A stretch of 64,000 bases of DNA from JAOUEA01 sp039933515 (GTDB lineage Bacteria > Actinomycetota > UBA4738 > HRBIN12). Location of the stretch: contig JBDTNY010000129.1 of NCBI GenBank assembly GCA_039933515.1, positions 23,953 to 87,952 of the forward strand, read 5' to 3'. A model generated the notes under the pieces. It was not told the DNA's origin, searched no databases, and saw only the letters and a list, made by a program, of their open reading frames with translations. Positions 26,575 to 34,521 of this stretch are shown here, one piece after another (position 1 is the stretch's first letter; every line of letters begins with the position of its first letter). The position numbers were made by a program, and so were the translations under genes.

Positions 26575-28002
26575 TCACCGTTCCATCACCTTACGGATGG
26601 CGGTCGGCGCACCGGGCGAGCCGCCGGCCGCCGACACGTATTCCGGCACGCCGACGCAGGTGAACAGCAGGGCATCCAGCGGCTCGCCCAGCAGCGCGGG
26701 CACCTCGCTGTCGATGAACGTCATCCCGGATGCACTCGCGCCGAGCGCGTACGCGAGCAGATGCAGCCTGCCCTCGACCAGGCCGGCAGCCAGCTGGGCA
26801 TCGCGATACGCCCGGTCGTCGAGCGCGGCGACGTCGGTCGCGGCGATCACGACGAACGCCGCATCACGAGCGAGACCTTGCTCGAGGCACACTCGGTACA
26901 TCTCGTCTCGCATCGGCCCGGGGTGCGCCGGGGTCGAGAGGTCCGGCCAGCGGTAGACACCCGGCGCCAGTCCTTCGACGTCATGCACGACGACGGAATG
27001 CGGAAGGTCGACGCCGCGGAGCGCCACGCTCATGCTCGCGCGCAGCAGGCGGTCCGACAGGCCGCGGGTGGGATCCATGCGGCGCTGCGACCCGCGCGCG
27101 AGCACGACCGTCTCGATCGGGTCGCCGGTCCCAACCTTCACATCGACCGGCCCACCGCGTTCCCACGGCGGTCCGATCGTCTCGTGGTCGCCCGCCCGCT
27201 GTGCGGACGTGACGAGCGGGAAGACCACCGGTGCTGCGTCGACGTCGCCGGCGGCGGCCGGACCCGTCGCCCCGATCGCAGGTCCGCCATCGCCGAGGGC
27301 GACCACCGCCACGGGCCACTCATGCACGCCATCCGCGCCGACGAGCGCGGTCACTGCCGCGTCCGGGAAGCGGCTGTACAGCCGCGCGCCGAGCCCCGCG
27401 GAGTCGGCCACCGCGAGCAGCTGAGCAAGCATGGTGCCGGCATCCCAATAGATGTGTCGATACCCGCGCTCGCGATAGCGCCAGCCGGTACGCCACGGGA
27501 CGCCGGTGACGACGAGGGCGGGCGCACCCCCGCGTGGCGGCGGCCCGACCTGCACGAGGGTGTGGTCGAGCGGGTCGTACCAATGCACGCCCGCGGGCAC
27601 GGCCTTGCCGTCGGGCACGGCGACATACACCTCCAAGGGGAAGCGGCCACCCGCGGAGCCGGCTGCGCGGAACAGCCAGGTTCCGTAGGGACGCGCCATC
27701 GTCCGAACGACCCCCGCCGACAGATGCAGCAGCCGGGAGAGCTGCGGCAGGTCGAGCTCAACGGGGGCCACCTCTGCGGTGCCCGCGAGCCCCGCGACGG
27801 CCGGGGACAGGGTGGAGGGTAGGTCGCGAGGAAGCGGGATCCGAGGCAGAGGCGATAGGTACCGCTTGTAGAACCATGGGAGGCGATCCAGGTCGTTGAC
27901 CTCGAGACCGCGCAGCACGCGAGGGTCGTCGACGGGTTCGTCCCAGTCGCGGCCGGGCTCGTACGACGTCAGCCGGTGCAGGGCTTGCGTCGGGGTCTCC
28001 AC
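26575..28002 (-). CDS. double-length SagB-type (nitroreductase-fold) dehydrogenase
   Basis: A 475-residue flavoprotein containing two nitroreductase-fold halves, as in SagB/ThcOx enzymes that oxidise azolines in ribosomal peptides. Half one (about 70-260) carries LDLPQLSRLLHLSAGV and YRERGYRHIYWDAGTMLAQ with the adjoining SAGLGARLYSRF, the usual FMN-proximal helices. Half two (about 300-475) carries LSDRLLRASM and YRDAQLAAGLVEGRLHL. No YcaO cyclodehydratase or obvious precursor peptide lies nearby. The GTG start at 28002 has GAGAAT 7 nt upstream. It is the first gene of a unit with the permease and tandem ATPase. Function beyond FMN-dependent oxidation is unknown. Confidence 0.82.
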   Translation of the reverse strand: METPTQALHRLTSYEPGRDWDEPVDDPRVLRGLEVNDLDRLPWFYKRYLSPLPRIPLPRDLPSTLSPAVAGLAGTAEVAPVELDLPQLSRLLHLSAGVVRTMARPYGTWLFRAAGSAGGRFPLEVYVAVPDGKAVPAGVHWYDPLDHTLVQVGPPPRGGAPALVVTGVPWRTGWRYRERGYRHIYWDAGTMLAQLLAVADSAGLGARLYSRFPDAAVTALVGADGVHEWPVAVVALGDGGPAIGATGPAAAGDVDAAPVVFPLVTSAQRAGDHETIGPPWERGGPVDVKVGTGDPIETVVLARGSQRRMDPTRGLSDRLLRASMSVALRGVDLPHSVVVHDVEGLAPGVYRWPDLSTPAHPGPMRDEMYRVCLEQGLARDAAFVVIAATDVAALDDRAYRDAQLAAGLVEGRLHLLAYALGASASGMTFIDSEVPALLGEPLDALLFTCVGVPEYVSAAGGSPGAPTAIRKVMER

Positions 28003-28071
28003 GTGCGAGATTCTCGCGCACGATCGTCTCGCGTGCGGCGTGCAGCGAGACGGTTTCAGGGGTCCCCTTCC

Positions 28072-28149
<78 letters not shown>

Positions 28150-28446
28150 AGGACTTGCGATGTTAGCAGGGGCCTCATCCACGAGCTCGACGACGCCGGG
28201 GACCGGCATGAACGGCTGACCCGCGAGGCTGGCGACCCGAGACGGTGGACCGCATACGTGCGTAACCCCGACTCTGCGCCCCGTCTCCCGAGAGCCGACC
28301 TCTTCGAACAACCTACCCTGATAGCCCTACGTGCGTATCGGTGTACGGCGGAAGGCAACCACGGGGATCGGCCGAAACCAGAGTTTCGGCACGAATACCG
28401 TGAGATACGGCTGACGCACGACCTCGGCGGAGCCAGGATGTAACGG
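28150..28446. other. 297-bp intergenic region with a hairpin
   Basis: Separates tRNA-Arg from the carboxypeptidase gene. I see no convincing protein in either strand. The only clear structure is the hairpin at 28371-28390. Confidence 0.5.
28371..28390. promoter_or_regulatory. perfect 8-bp inverted repeat upstream of the carboxypeptidase gene
   Basis: GCCGAAAC and GTTTCGGC flank the four bases CAGA. No T-run follows on either strand, so a terminator is unlikely. It lies about 57 bp before the carboxypeptidase start and could be a protein-binding site or an RNA leader hairpin. No regulator is assigned. Confidence 0.4.
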
Positions 28447-29739
28447 ATGGACGCACTCGGCCCCCGGCGGCTGCTCGCCGCCGCGATCGCGCTTGCCGCA
28501 CTGACCTCGTCGTGCACCGGCGCAACCCAACGACAGGTGACGCCGAGTCATCCCGTTCCCCTCGGCCGGACCGGGTCCCCCGCGCCCTCGCCCGATCGCT
28601 CGATCCCGACGCCGATCCCCACCGTCGAGGAACGCCTCGTCGTCGCGGACTGGACACGCGCGATCGAACAGGCGGTATCTGGCCGGGAGGTCTCCGTCGC
28701 GATCGGCGTACACGACACCATCAGGTACGTGCACGCCGGAGCGGTGCGGCGGATCCCCGCGTCGAACCAGAAGCTGCTCACCTCGATGGCGGCGCTCGAC
28801 ATCTTCGGGCCGAGGCATCGATTCCCCACGATCGTGGCGGCACGCAGGCCCCCGAAGGACGGCGTGCTCCGCGGCGACCTCTGGCTGGTGGGATCGGGTG
28901 ACCCCGAGCTCGACGCGAGCTCGATGGCCCGTCTCGCCGCCCGGCTCGACGCGGCCGGGGTCACTCGCATCGGTGGCGGGGTGATCGGCGACACCGCGGC
29001 GTTCACGAGGGAATGGTGGGCGCCCGGGTGGGTGCCCGGGTTGTCCCGCAGCTACGTCACCCGGACCACGGCACTGGCCTTCGACGGGAACACCGGGAGC
29101 GGCTCGCCCGAGGAGGCTGCCGCCGCATCGATCACGGCCTCGTTGCGCGCCTCGGGCATCGACGTGCAGGCGGAAACTTCGACCGGCGAGGCGCCCCCGG
29201 GGCTCCACACGGTCGCGCGGATCGGGTCGCGGCCGCTCCGCGACCTCCTGGCCGTCCAGAACCACGGGTCGGTGAACTTCTACGCAGAGACCTTCTTGAA
29301 GGCGATCGGCGCGGCGTCGGGGGGTGGCGTCGGCTCGACCGCGACGGGAGCCGATGCGGTCGCGGCATGGGCGGCCGAGCGCGGCGTGACCGCCCAGGTA
29401 CGGGACGGCTCAGGCCTCTCTCACCAAGATCTGGTCTCCGCGCAGGGACTCACGACCCTGCTCCTGCTCGCCCAGGACGAGCCCTGGGGCCCCTCGCTCG
29501 ACGACTCCTTGCCCCCCGCCGGCGAAGGAACGCTCGGTGGCCGTCTGGTCGGGATCCCCGTCCGCGCGAAAACCGGCACCCTGTTCGAGACACCGGTCTC
29601 GTCGCTGTCCGGGTACGTTACGGACGCGAGCGGCACCCGGGTCGCCTTCTCGGTAATCTCGCGCGGGCTCGACAAGGGGACGGCGATGGCGATCGAAGAC
29701 GCGATCGTGCGTGCGCTGTCCGTGGGGCGGGTCGGCTGA
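28447..29739 (+). CDS. dacB: D-alanyl-D-alanine carboxypeptidase/endopeptidase (PBP4 type)
   Basis: A low-molecular-weight penicillin-binding protein that trims peptidoglycan stem peptides or their cross-links outside the membrane. All three active-site motifs are present: Ser106-x-x-Lys109 (ASNQKLL), Ser275-Val-Asn277 (HGSVNFY) and Lys375-Thr-Gly377 (AKTGTL). The spacing between the first two fits the class C enzymes with an inserted domain. Residues 1-22 form a signal segment ending at Cys23 (LTSSC), a possible though imperfect lipobox. A Pro/Ser-rich linker follows. At 430 residues it is a normal length. Confidence 0.93.
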   Translation: MDALGPRRLLAAAIALAALTSSCTGATQRQVTPSHPVPLGRTGSPAPSPDRSIPTPIPTVEERLVVADWTRAIEQAVSGREVSVAIGVHDTIRYVHAGAVRRIPASNQKLLTSMAALDIFGPRHRFPTIVAARRPPKDGVLRGDLWLVGSGDPELDASSMARLAARLDAAGVTRIGGGVIGDTAAFTREWWAPGWVPGLSRSYVTRTTALAFDGNTGSGSPEEAAAASITASLRASGIDVQAETSTGEAPPGLHTVARIGSRPLRDLLAVQNHGSVNFYAETFLKAIGAASGGGVGSTATGADAVAAWAAERGVTAQVRDGSGLSHQDLVSAQGLTTLLLLAQDEPWGPSLDDSLPPAGEGTLGGRLVGIPVRAKTGTLFETPVSSLSGYVTDASGTRVAFSVISRGLDKGTAMAIEDAIVRALSVGRVG

Positions 29740-29810
29740 GACCGTGACGGCGCCTAACGGGGCGCGCTGGCACAATACGAGGGACCGCGCAGTCGAGGGA
29801 GTGACCACCG

Positions 29811-30014
29811 ATGACCGTCATTGAGATGGAGACCCGCTTCCGGGAGGCGATAGCCAGGGCTCTGTACCGGCCCTCGCGCGGTCGTCACCCCGGCTACGTC
29901 CCGCTCAACGGGTCGAAGACACACACCTGTATCCGATGCGGAGCGGCCGTCGCCAACACCTACACCCACACGGCCTGGCACGACAGCCACGGCCAGGCGC
30001 ACGACGAGGGGTAG
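29811..30014 (+). CDS. small protein with a Cys-x2-Cys pair
   Basis: A 67-residue protein that I do not recognise as a named family. A helical start (MTVIEMETRFREAIARALY) is followed by a basic stretch. Then come CIRCG at residues 40-44 and His residues at about 53, 57, 60 and 63, which could complete a zinc site. The ATG is preceded by GAGGGAGTG at workable spacing. It is transcribed alone between the carboxypeptidase gene and tRNA-Ser(GCU). Reality is supported by the ribosome binding site and ordered cysteine/histidine pattern, but not proven. Confidence 0.6.
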   Translation: MTVIEMETRFREAIARALYRPSRGRHPGYVPLNGSKTHTCIRCGAAVANTYTHTAWHDSHGQAHDEG

Positions 30015-30037
30015 CCCACGTGATCACGTCGATCCGG

Positions 30038-30126
30038 CGGAGACGCCGGGATTCGAACCCGGGAAGGAGTTTTATCCCCTTAACCGCTTAGCAGGCGGCT
30101 CCTTTCGGCCTCTCAGGCACGTCTCC
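30038..30126 (-). tRNA. tRNA-Ser(GCU)
   Basis: Class II tRNA on the minus strand. The acceptor GGAGACG pairs with CGTCTCC, with discriminator G. The anticodon loop CTGCTAA lies between GCCGC and GCGGT, giving anticodon GCT. The long variable arm is typical of serine tRNAs, and the T-loop is GGGTTCGAATCCC. CCA is not encoded (CCG follows). Confidence 0.97.
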
Positions 30127-30210
30127 GCCGACGATTCTATGGAACCGCGACCCGGGTGACCGGCGACGCTCCGCCCGCACCCCGGCACGATCGCGCGGCT
30201 CGGCGCTCGA

Positions 30211-30216
30211 TAGGCT
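30211..30216 (+). promoter_or_regulatory. -10 element of the FAD oxidoreductase gene
   Basis: TAGGCT ends 7 nt before ATG 30224 with no ribosome binding site; leaderless arrangement. Confidence 0.6.
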
Positions 30217-30223
30217 CCCCGAC

Positions 30224-31408
30224 ATGACCGACGTGCTGATCATCGGCGGCGGCGTGATAGGGGCCGCTTGCGCCTCGGAGCTCGCCCACCGGGGCGCCGA
30301 CGTCACTTTGGTGGAGCGTGACGAGCTCGCGGCACACGCCTCGGGCCGGAACCAGGGCCTCTGGGTGCTGCCCGAGGACGACGTGACGGTCCCCATGGCC
30401 CAACGGAGCCTCGAGCGATATCTCTCGCTCGCACCTTCATCCCCGATCGACGTGCAACTCGACCCCGAGCCGATCGGTCTCGTCATGGTTGCGCGGACCG
30501 CCGACGAGCTCGGCGCGGCCCGTCATGCGGTCGGCGTCGCTGAGCGCGCCGGGACCCGCGTGGACGAGCTCGACGCCGAGGGCTTGGCGGACGCGGAACC
30601 GAGCGTGGCGTGTGACCCGGCGGGGGCCTGGCTCGTGCATCACGGGCACCGGCTCGATCCGGGCGCGCTCACGGTGGCGATGGCGTTGGCCGCACGCGAG
30701 CGAGGCGCGGAGATCCGCCACCACACGAACGCCCGGGGCTTGGCGCGCCGGGGCGATCGCATCGTGGGGGCGGTCACGGACGACGGCGTGATCGAGGCAG
30801 GCGTCACGATCGTCGCAGGGGGACCTTGGTCGACGCGGCTGCTCGACCCTATCGGCGCCTCGATACCGGTGGTGGGCGCGCGCGGGTGGCTCGTGCGGGT
30901 CGCGCCTCGGCCCGGGCTCGTCCGCCACCTCGTCGAGGCCGTCGCGGCCCACACCGCCCTCCGCCAGGGAACGCCTTCGGGGCTTCCCACCGCCGGCGAG
31001 ATCGCGGCCGAGGGATTCCCCCCCGACGTCCTCGGACCCATCCTTCATCCGCACCGCGACGGCACCGTCGTGATCGGGTCGTCTCGTCAGACCTGGCTCG
31101 CCCCCGAGCCCGACGACGCCTCAGTCGTCCGCCGGCTGCTGGGCGCGGCCATCGGCATCGTGCCGGCGCTCGAGGAAGCCCACGTGCGTTCGTCGTGGTG
31201 GGGCGTTCGCCCGCTGAGCCCCGACGAACGTCCGTTCATCGGCCAGGTGCGCGATGGGCTGTTCGTGGCGACCGGTCACGGGTCCGAAGGGGTGATCCTC
31301 GGGGCGGGGACGGCCGAACTGCTCGCCGCCCAGCTGGCGGGCGAGGAGCCGCCGTTCGACCCCGCGCCGTTCGACCCACTCCGGTTCGAGGGTCACGCCG
31401 GCAGATAG
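30224..31408 (+). CDS. FAD-dependent oxidoreductase, DAO (glycine/D-amino-acid oxidase) family
   Basis: A 394-residue flavoprotein. The N-terminal dinucleotide fold has VLIIGGGVIGAACASELAHRG (residues 4-24), with the acidic end of strand two in VERDELA. HASGRNQGLW is the typical flavin-contact loop. VTIVAGGPWSTRLL and the C-terminal FVATGHGSEGVILGAGTAELLA are DAO-family landmarks. It probably oxidises an amine or amino acid. It lies just upstream of hemA but has its own promoter and there is a 127-bp gap, so a heme role is not implied. Substrate unknown. Confidence 0.92.
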   Translation: MTDVLIIGGGVIGAACASELAHRGADVTLVERDELAAHASGRNQGLWVLPEDDVTVPMAQRSLERYLSLAPSSPIDVQLDPEPIGLVMVARTADELGAARHAVGVAERAGTRVDELDAEGLADAEPSVACDPAGAWLVHHGHRLDPGALTVAMALAARERGAEIRHHTNARGLARRGDRIVGAVTDDGVIEAGVTIVAGGPWSTRLLDPIGASIPVVGARGWLVRVAPRPGLVRHLVEAVAAHTALRQGTPSGLPTAGEIAAEGFPPDVLGPILHPHRDGTVVIGSSRQTWLAPEPDDASVVRRLLGAAIGIVPALEEAHVRSSWWGVRPLSPDERPFIGQVRDGLFVATGHGSEGVILGAGTAELLAAQLAGEEPPFDPAPFDPLRFEGHAGR

Positions 31409-31482
31409 GCGATCGGCGCCGCGACCATGGCCAGGAGGGCCAACCCGACGAGGGCGTACCTGGCGGTCTCGGCCCCGATCAT
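31393..31482 (-). CDS. possible 29-residue hydrophobic peptide (weak)
   Basis: An open frame on the minus strand encodes 29 residues dominated by one hydrophobic stretch (ALVGLALLAMVAAPIAYL). It would be a single-membrane-segment peptide between the FAD oxidoreductase and hemA, overlapping the former's last 16 bp. There is no ribosome binding site and no TAnnnT element, so it may be chance in GC-rich DNA. Confidence 0.2.
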   Translation of the reverse strand: MIGAETARYALVGLALLAMVAAPIAYLPA

Positions 31483-31513
31483 CGGGGGGTGTTGGGACCG
31501 ACCCGAGGCCGAC

Positions 31514-31519
31514 TAGACT
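31514..31519 (+). promoter_or_regulatory. -10 element of the hemA-hemL operon
   Basis: TAGACT ends 16 nt before the hemA ATG, so transcription would start about 9-10 nt upstream of the start codon, giving a very short leader without a clear ribosome binding site. Confidence 0.5.
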
Positions 31520-31535
31520 TCCTGGCCTACCTGTC

Positions 31536-32810
31536 ATGGCCATCCTCACCCTCGGGATCTCCTTCCGTCGCGCGCCGATCGAGCTGCTGGAGCGGCTCGC
31601 CTTCACCGACGACGACCTCGCCAAGGCATACCGACACGCCCTGGACCTGGATGGGATCGATGAGGCGGTGATCCTGTCGACGTGCAACCGCGTCGAGATC
31701 ACCGCGAGCGTGCCGAGCTACCACGCCGGGTTCCTCGCATGCAAGCGCGTGCTCACCGAAACCCGAGGCGTGCCCGCCGAGGACTTGGCCGAGCCCCTCT
31801 ACTCCCATTGGGAAGGCGATGCCGCCGAGCATCTCTTCGCCGTCGCGGCCGGACTCGACTCGATGGTGCTCGGCGAGACGCAGGTCTACGCCCAGGTTCG
31901 TGAGGCGCTCCGTCGAGCCGACACCGAGCACGCGGCAGGACCCGCGCTCACCGGTCTGTTCCATGCCGCCGGGCGAGCGGGCCGACGGGTGCGCCAGGAA
32001 ACCTCGCTCGGCGCCGCGCCCGATGCGTTCGTCGCGCTGGGCGCCGACCTCGCCGACGAAGTGCTCGGGGGTCTCGCCGGCCGCGACGTCGTGGTGGTGG
32101 GAGCCGGCCAGATGGCCGCGCTCGCGGTCAAGCACCTCCGGCAGCGTGGCGTCGGCCCGGTCCGGATCCTGAATCGTTCGCTCGAGCATGCCCGGGCGCT
32201 CGCCGAACGCACCGACACGGCTCACGGCGACCTCGCTGCCCTCCCGGCCGCACTCGACCACGCCGACCTGGTGGTGAGCGCGACCGGTGCGGCCGGGATC
32301 GTGCTGCGGCGTGACCAGGTCGCGCACGCCATGACCGAGCGCTCCGGGCGGCCCCTCGTGCTCTTGGACCTGGCGGTCCCGCGCGACGTCGAACCGGAAG
32401 CGGCGTACCTCGAAGGGGCGCACGTGATCGACATCGTGTCGCTCTGGGAGCGCCTGGCGGCTCACGATCCCTCCACCGCCGGCGACATCGTGCGGGCGCA
32501 CGAACTCGTCGCAGAGGAGGTCCACCGCTACGCCGTACGGCGCCGTGCCGACGATCTCGCGCCCTTGATCCGTGCGATCCGAACCCGTGGCGACGACGTC
32601 ATGAAGACCGAGCTGGATCGACAGGCCTCGCGGCTCGCGAGCCTGACCACCGACGAACGTGACGCGGTCGAGCACCTCGCCCGAGGCATCGTGGCCAAGC
32701 TCCTGCACGACCCGATCGTCGAGCTGAAGGAACGGTCGGAGCCCAGTGCCGACGGCCTGCATGCCCGGGTGCTCGCCGAGTTGCTCGGCATCGATCTCGA
32801 GGCGGAGTGA
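31536..32810 (+). CDS. hemA: glutamyl-tRNA reductase
   Basis: First committed enzyme of the C5 pathway: reduces glutamyl-tRNA(Glu) to glutamate-1-semialdehyde with NADPH. The 424 residues show the catalytic domain with Cys50 (STCNRVE), the SMVLGETQVYAQVREA segment near 110-125, the NADPH fold VVVVGAGQMAALAVKHL near 175-191, and the C-terminal dimerisation helix. It heads the operon hemA-hemC-hemD-hemB-hemL, whose order follows common actinobacterial arrangements. The stop overlaps the hemC GTG. Confidence 0.97.
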   Translation: MAILTLGISFRRAPIELLERLAFTDDDLAKAYRHALDLDGIDEAVILSTCNRVEITASVPSYHAGFLACKRVLTETRGVPAEDLAEPLYSHWEGDAAEHLFAVAAGLDSMVLGETQVYAQVREALRRADTEHAAGPALTGLFHAAGRAGRRVRQETSLGAAPDAFVALGADLADEVLGGLAGRDVVVVGAGQMAALAVKHLRQRGVGPVRILNRSLEHARALAERTDTAHGDLAALPAALDHADLVVSATGAAGIVLRRDQVAHAMTERSGRPLVLLDLAVPRDVEPEAAYLEGAHVIDIVSLWERLAAHDPSTAGDIVRAHELVAEEVHRYAVRRRADDLAPLIRAIRTRGDDVMKTELDRQASRLASLTTDERDAVEHLARGIVAKLLHDPIVELKERSEPSADGLHARVLAELLGIDLEAE

Positions 32811-33706
32811 CCACGCTCCGAATCGGCACCAGGCGCTCGGCGTTGGCCCTCGCCCAGGCCGAAGAGGTCGCCGCGCGTCTCGGCGCGCACGGAACGTCCG
32901 CCGAGATCGTGCCGATGAAGACCTCGGGCGATGAGGGCGCGGCGCCCGATGCCTCGCCCCAAGGCCTGAAAGGCCTGTGGATCGACACGATCCTCGACGC
33001 GCTCGAGGCCGGCGAGATCGACCTCGCCGTGCACTCGGCCAAAGACCTCCCCGCCGAGGATGACGACGGATTCGTGATCGGGGCGGTGCCCGAGCGCGCC
33101 GATCCCCGCGACGTGCTGATCACGCGGGATGCACGCTTGAAACCCAATGCCGTGATCGGCACCTCGAGCCTGCGGCGCCGGGCCCAGCTGCTCGCCGCGT
33201 TCCCCGGTCTGTCGGTCGCCCCCTTGCGGGGCAACGTCGACACCCGGCTGCGCAAGCTCGCCGACGGCGAGGTCGACGCCGCCGTGCTCGCCGCCGCCGG
33301 ACTCTCGCGCCTCGGGATCGAGCCGGCGCACGCACGGCCGCTGGAGGCGGCCGAGATGGTGCCCGCCCCGGGCCAGGGGTGCCTGGCCCTGCAGTGCCGT
33401 GACGACGACGACCGCACGATGGAGGCGCTCGCGCCCCTGGATCACCGGATTTCTCACCTGGCACTCGACGCGGAGCGGTCCTTGATGTGGCGCCTCGGCG
33501 GCGGCTGCGCGCTCCCCCTCGGGGCGTTCGCCACGGTCGACGGCGATGCCGTACGCCTGATCGCGATGATCGCCACGCCCGACGGCGCCCTCGTCCTGCG
33601 CGTGGACGAGACGGCCGGCACGCCGGAGGACGTGGCGGCGCTGGCGGCGCGCGCCCTGATCGCCGCGGGCGCCGAGGAGATCCTCGCCGAGGTCGGCGCC
33701 GGATGA
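32807..33706 (+). CDS. hemC: porphobilinogen deaminase (hydroxymethylbilane synthase)
   Basis: Polymerises four porphobilinogens into hydroxymethylbilane. The 299-residue protein has the family N-terminus (LRIGTRRSALALAQAEEV), LAVHSAKDLPAE near residues 72-83, GTSSLRRRAQLL, PLRGNVDTRLRKL, and the dipyrromethane-cofactor Cys at about residue 234 (RLGGGCALPLGAF). The GTG start overlaps the hemA stop (GTGA) and the stop overlaps the hemD start, showing tight translational coupling. Confidence 0.97.
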   Translation: MTTLRIGTRRSALALAQAEEVAARLGAHGTSAEIVPMKTSGDEGAAPDASPQGLKGLWIDTILDALEAGEIDLAVHSAKDLPAEDDDGFVIGAVPERADPRDVLITRDARLKPNAVIGTSSLRRRAQLLAAFPGLSVAPLRGNVDTRLRKLADGEVDAAVLAAAGLSRLGIEPAHARPLEAAEMVPAPGQGCLALQCRDDDDRTMEALAPLDHRISHLALDAERSLMWRLGGGCALPLGAFATVDGDAVRLIAMIATPDGALVLRVDETAGTPEDVAALAARALIAAGAEEILAEVGAG

Positions 33707-34521
33707 GCCCGACGGTCGCACCGCGACGGTCGCGGCGCGAGCCGCTCGAGGGATGCACGATCCTCGTCACCCGCCCAGCGGATCAGTCCGCGTCCCTCGT
33801 CGAACGGCTCGAACGTCGTGGCGCGCGCACGATCGTCGCGCCGGCGATCGAGATCGTCCCCGTCCGTTCCGCTGCGCTGACGCGGGGTCTGCGGGACCTT
33901 GCGGCCGGACGCTTCACCTGGATCACGATCACGAGTCGAGCGACCGTCGAGATGCTGGCGTCCCGCGTGGAGCCGGCGGACGTCCGAGCGAGGGTCGCCG
34001 TGATCGGCGAAGGAACGGCGGCCGCGTTCCGTTCGTGGTCGGGGCGCGACGTCGACCTGCAGCCGTCGACGTTCACCACGGTCGGGCTTGCGCACGCGTT
34101 CCCGAAGGGGATCGGGCGCGTGCTCTGCGCTCGCGCCGACATCGCGCCCGAGGGGCTGGAGGACGCGCTCGCCGCGAAAGGCTGGGCGCCCGAGCGCGTC
34201 GACGCGTACCGCACCCGGATGCCGCGCTCGCTGCCTCTCGAGGCGCGCGATGCCTTGGCCGCGGGCGACGTCGACGCCGTCACCTTCACGAGTGCCTCGA
34301 CCGTGCGTGGATTCGTGGGCGCGCTCGGCGCGGTGCGCGGCGCGCCGAAGGTCGTGTGCATCGGCCCGGTGACCGCGAAGGAGGCGCGCGCCCACGGCCT
34401 CACGGTGCATGCGGTGGCGAAACCGCATACGTTCATGGGCGTCGCCGACGCGGTCGAGCGGGCGCTGACGCCACGCTCGGCTCGCACTCCACGTCGCGAC
34501 GCCGGTACGCTGCCGCGATGA
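33703..34521 (+). CDS. hemD: uroporphyrinogen-III synthase
   Basis: Cyclises hydroxymethylbilane to uroporphyrinogen III with inversion of ring D. The 272-residue protein has the two-lobed HemD pattern: ILVTRPADQSASLVERLERRG opens lobe one, followed by WITITSRATVEML, VAVIGEGTAAAF and later VDAVTFTSASTVRGFV and VVCIGPVTAKEARAHGL in lobe two. Sequence conservation is always low in this family; operon position between hemC and hemB confirms it. Starts within the hemC stop (ATGA) and ends overlapping hemB. Confidence 0.95.
   Translation: MSPTVAPRRSRREPLEGCTILVTRPADQSASLVERLERRGARTIVAPAIEIVPVRSAALTRGLRDLAAGRFTWITITSRATVEMLASRVEPADVRARVAVIGEGTAAAFRSWSGRDVDLQPSTFTTVGLAHAFPKGIGRVLCARADIAPEGLEDALAAKGWAPERVDAYRTRMPRSLPLEARDALAAGDVDAVTFTSASTVRGFVGALGAVRGAPKVVCIGPVTAKEARAHGLTVHAVAKPHTFMGVADAVERALTPRSARTPRRDAGTLPR

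Noticed and set aside
24930..26663. A 577-codon open frame on the plus strand
   Set aside because: Antisense to the FtsX permease; composition is Arg/Glu/His-rich without motifs, while the permease has clear membrane segments.
31393..31482. A conserved small membrane peptide next to hemA
   Set aside because: The hydrophobic translation is suggestive, but there is no ribosome binding site, no TAnnnT element and it overlaps the oxidoreductase gene. Kept only as a weak feature.
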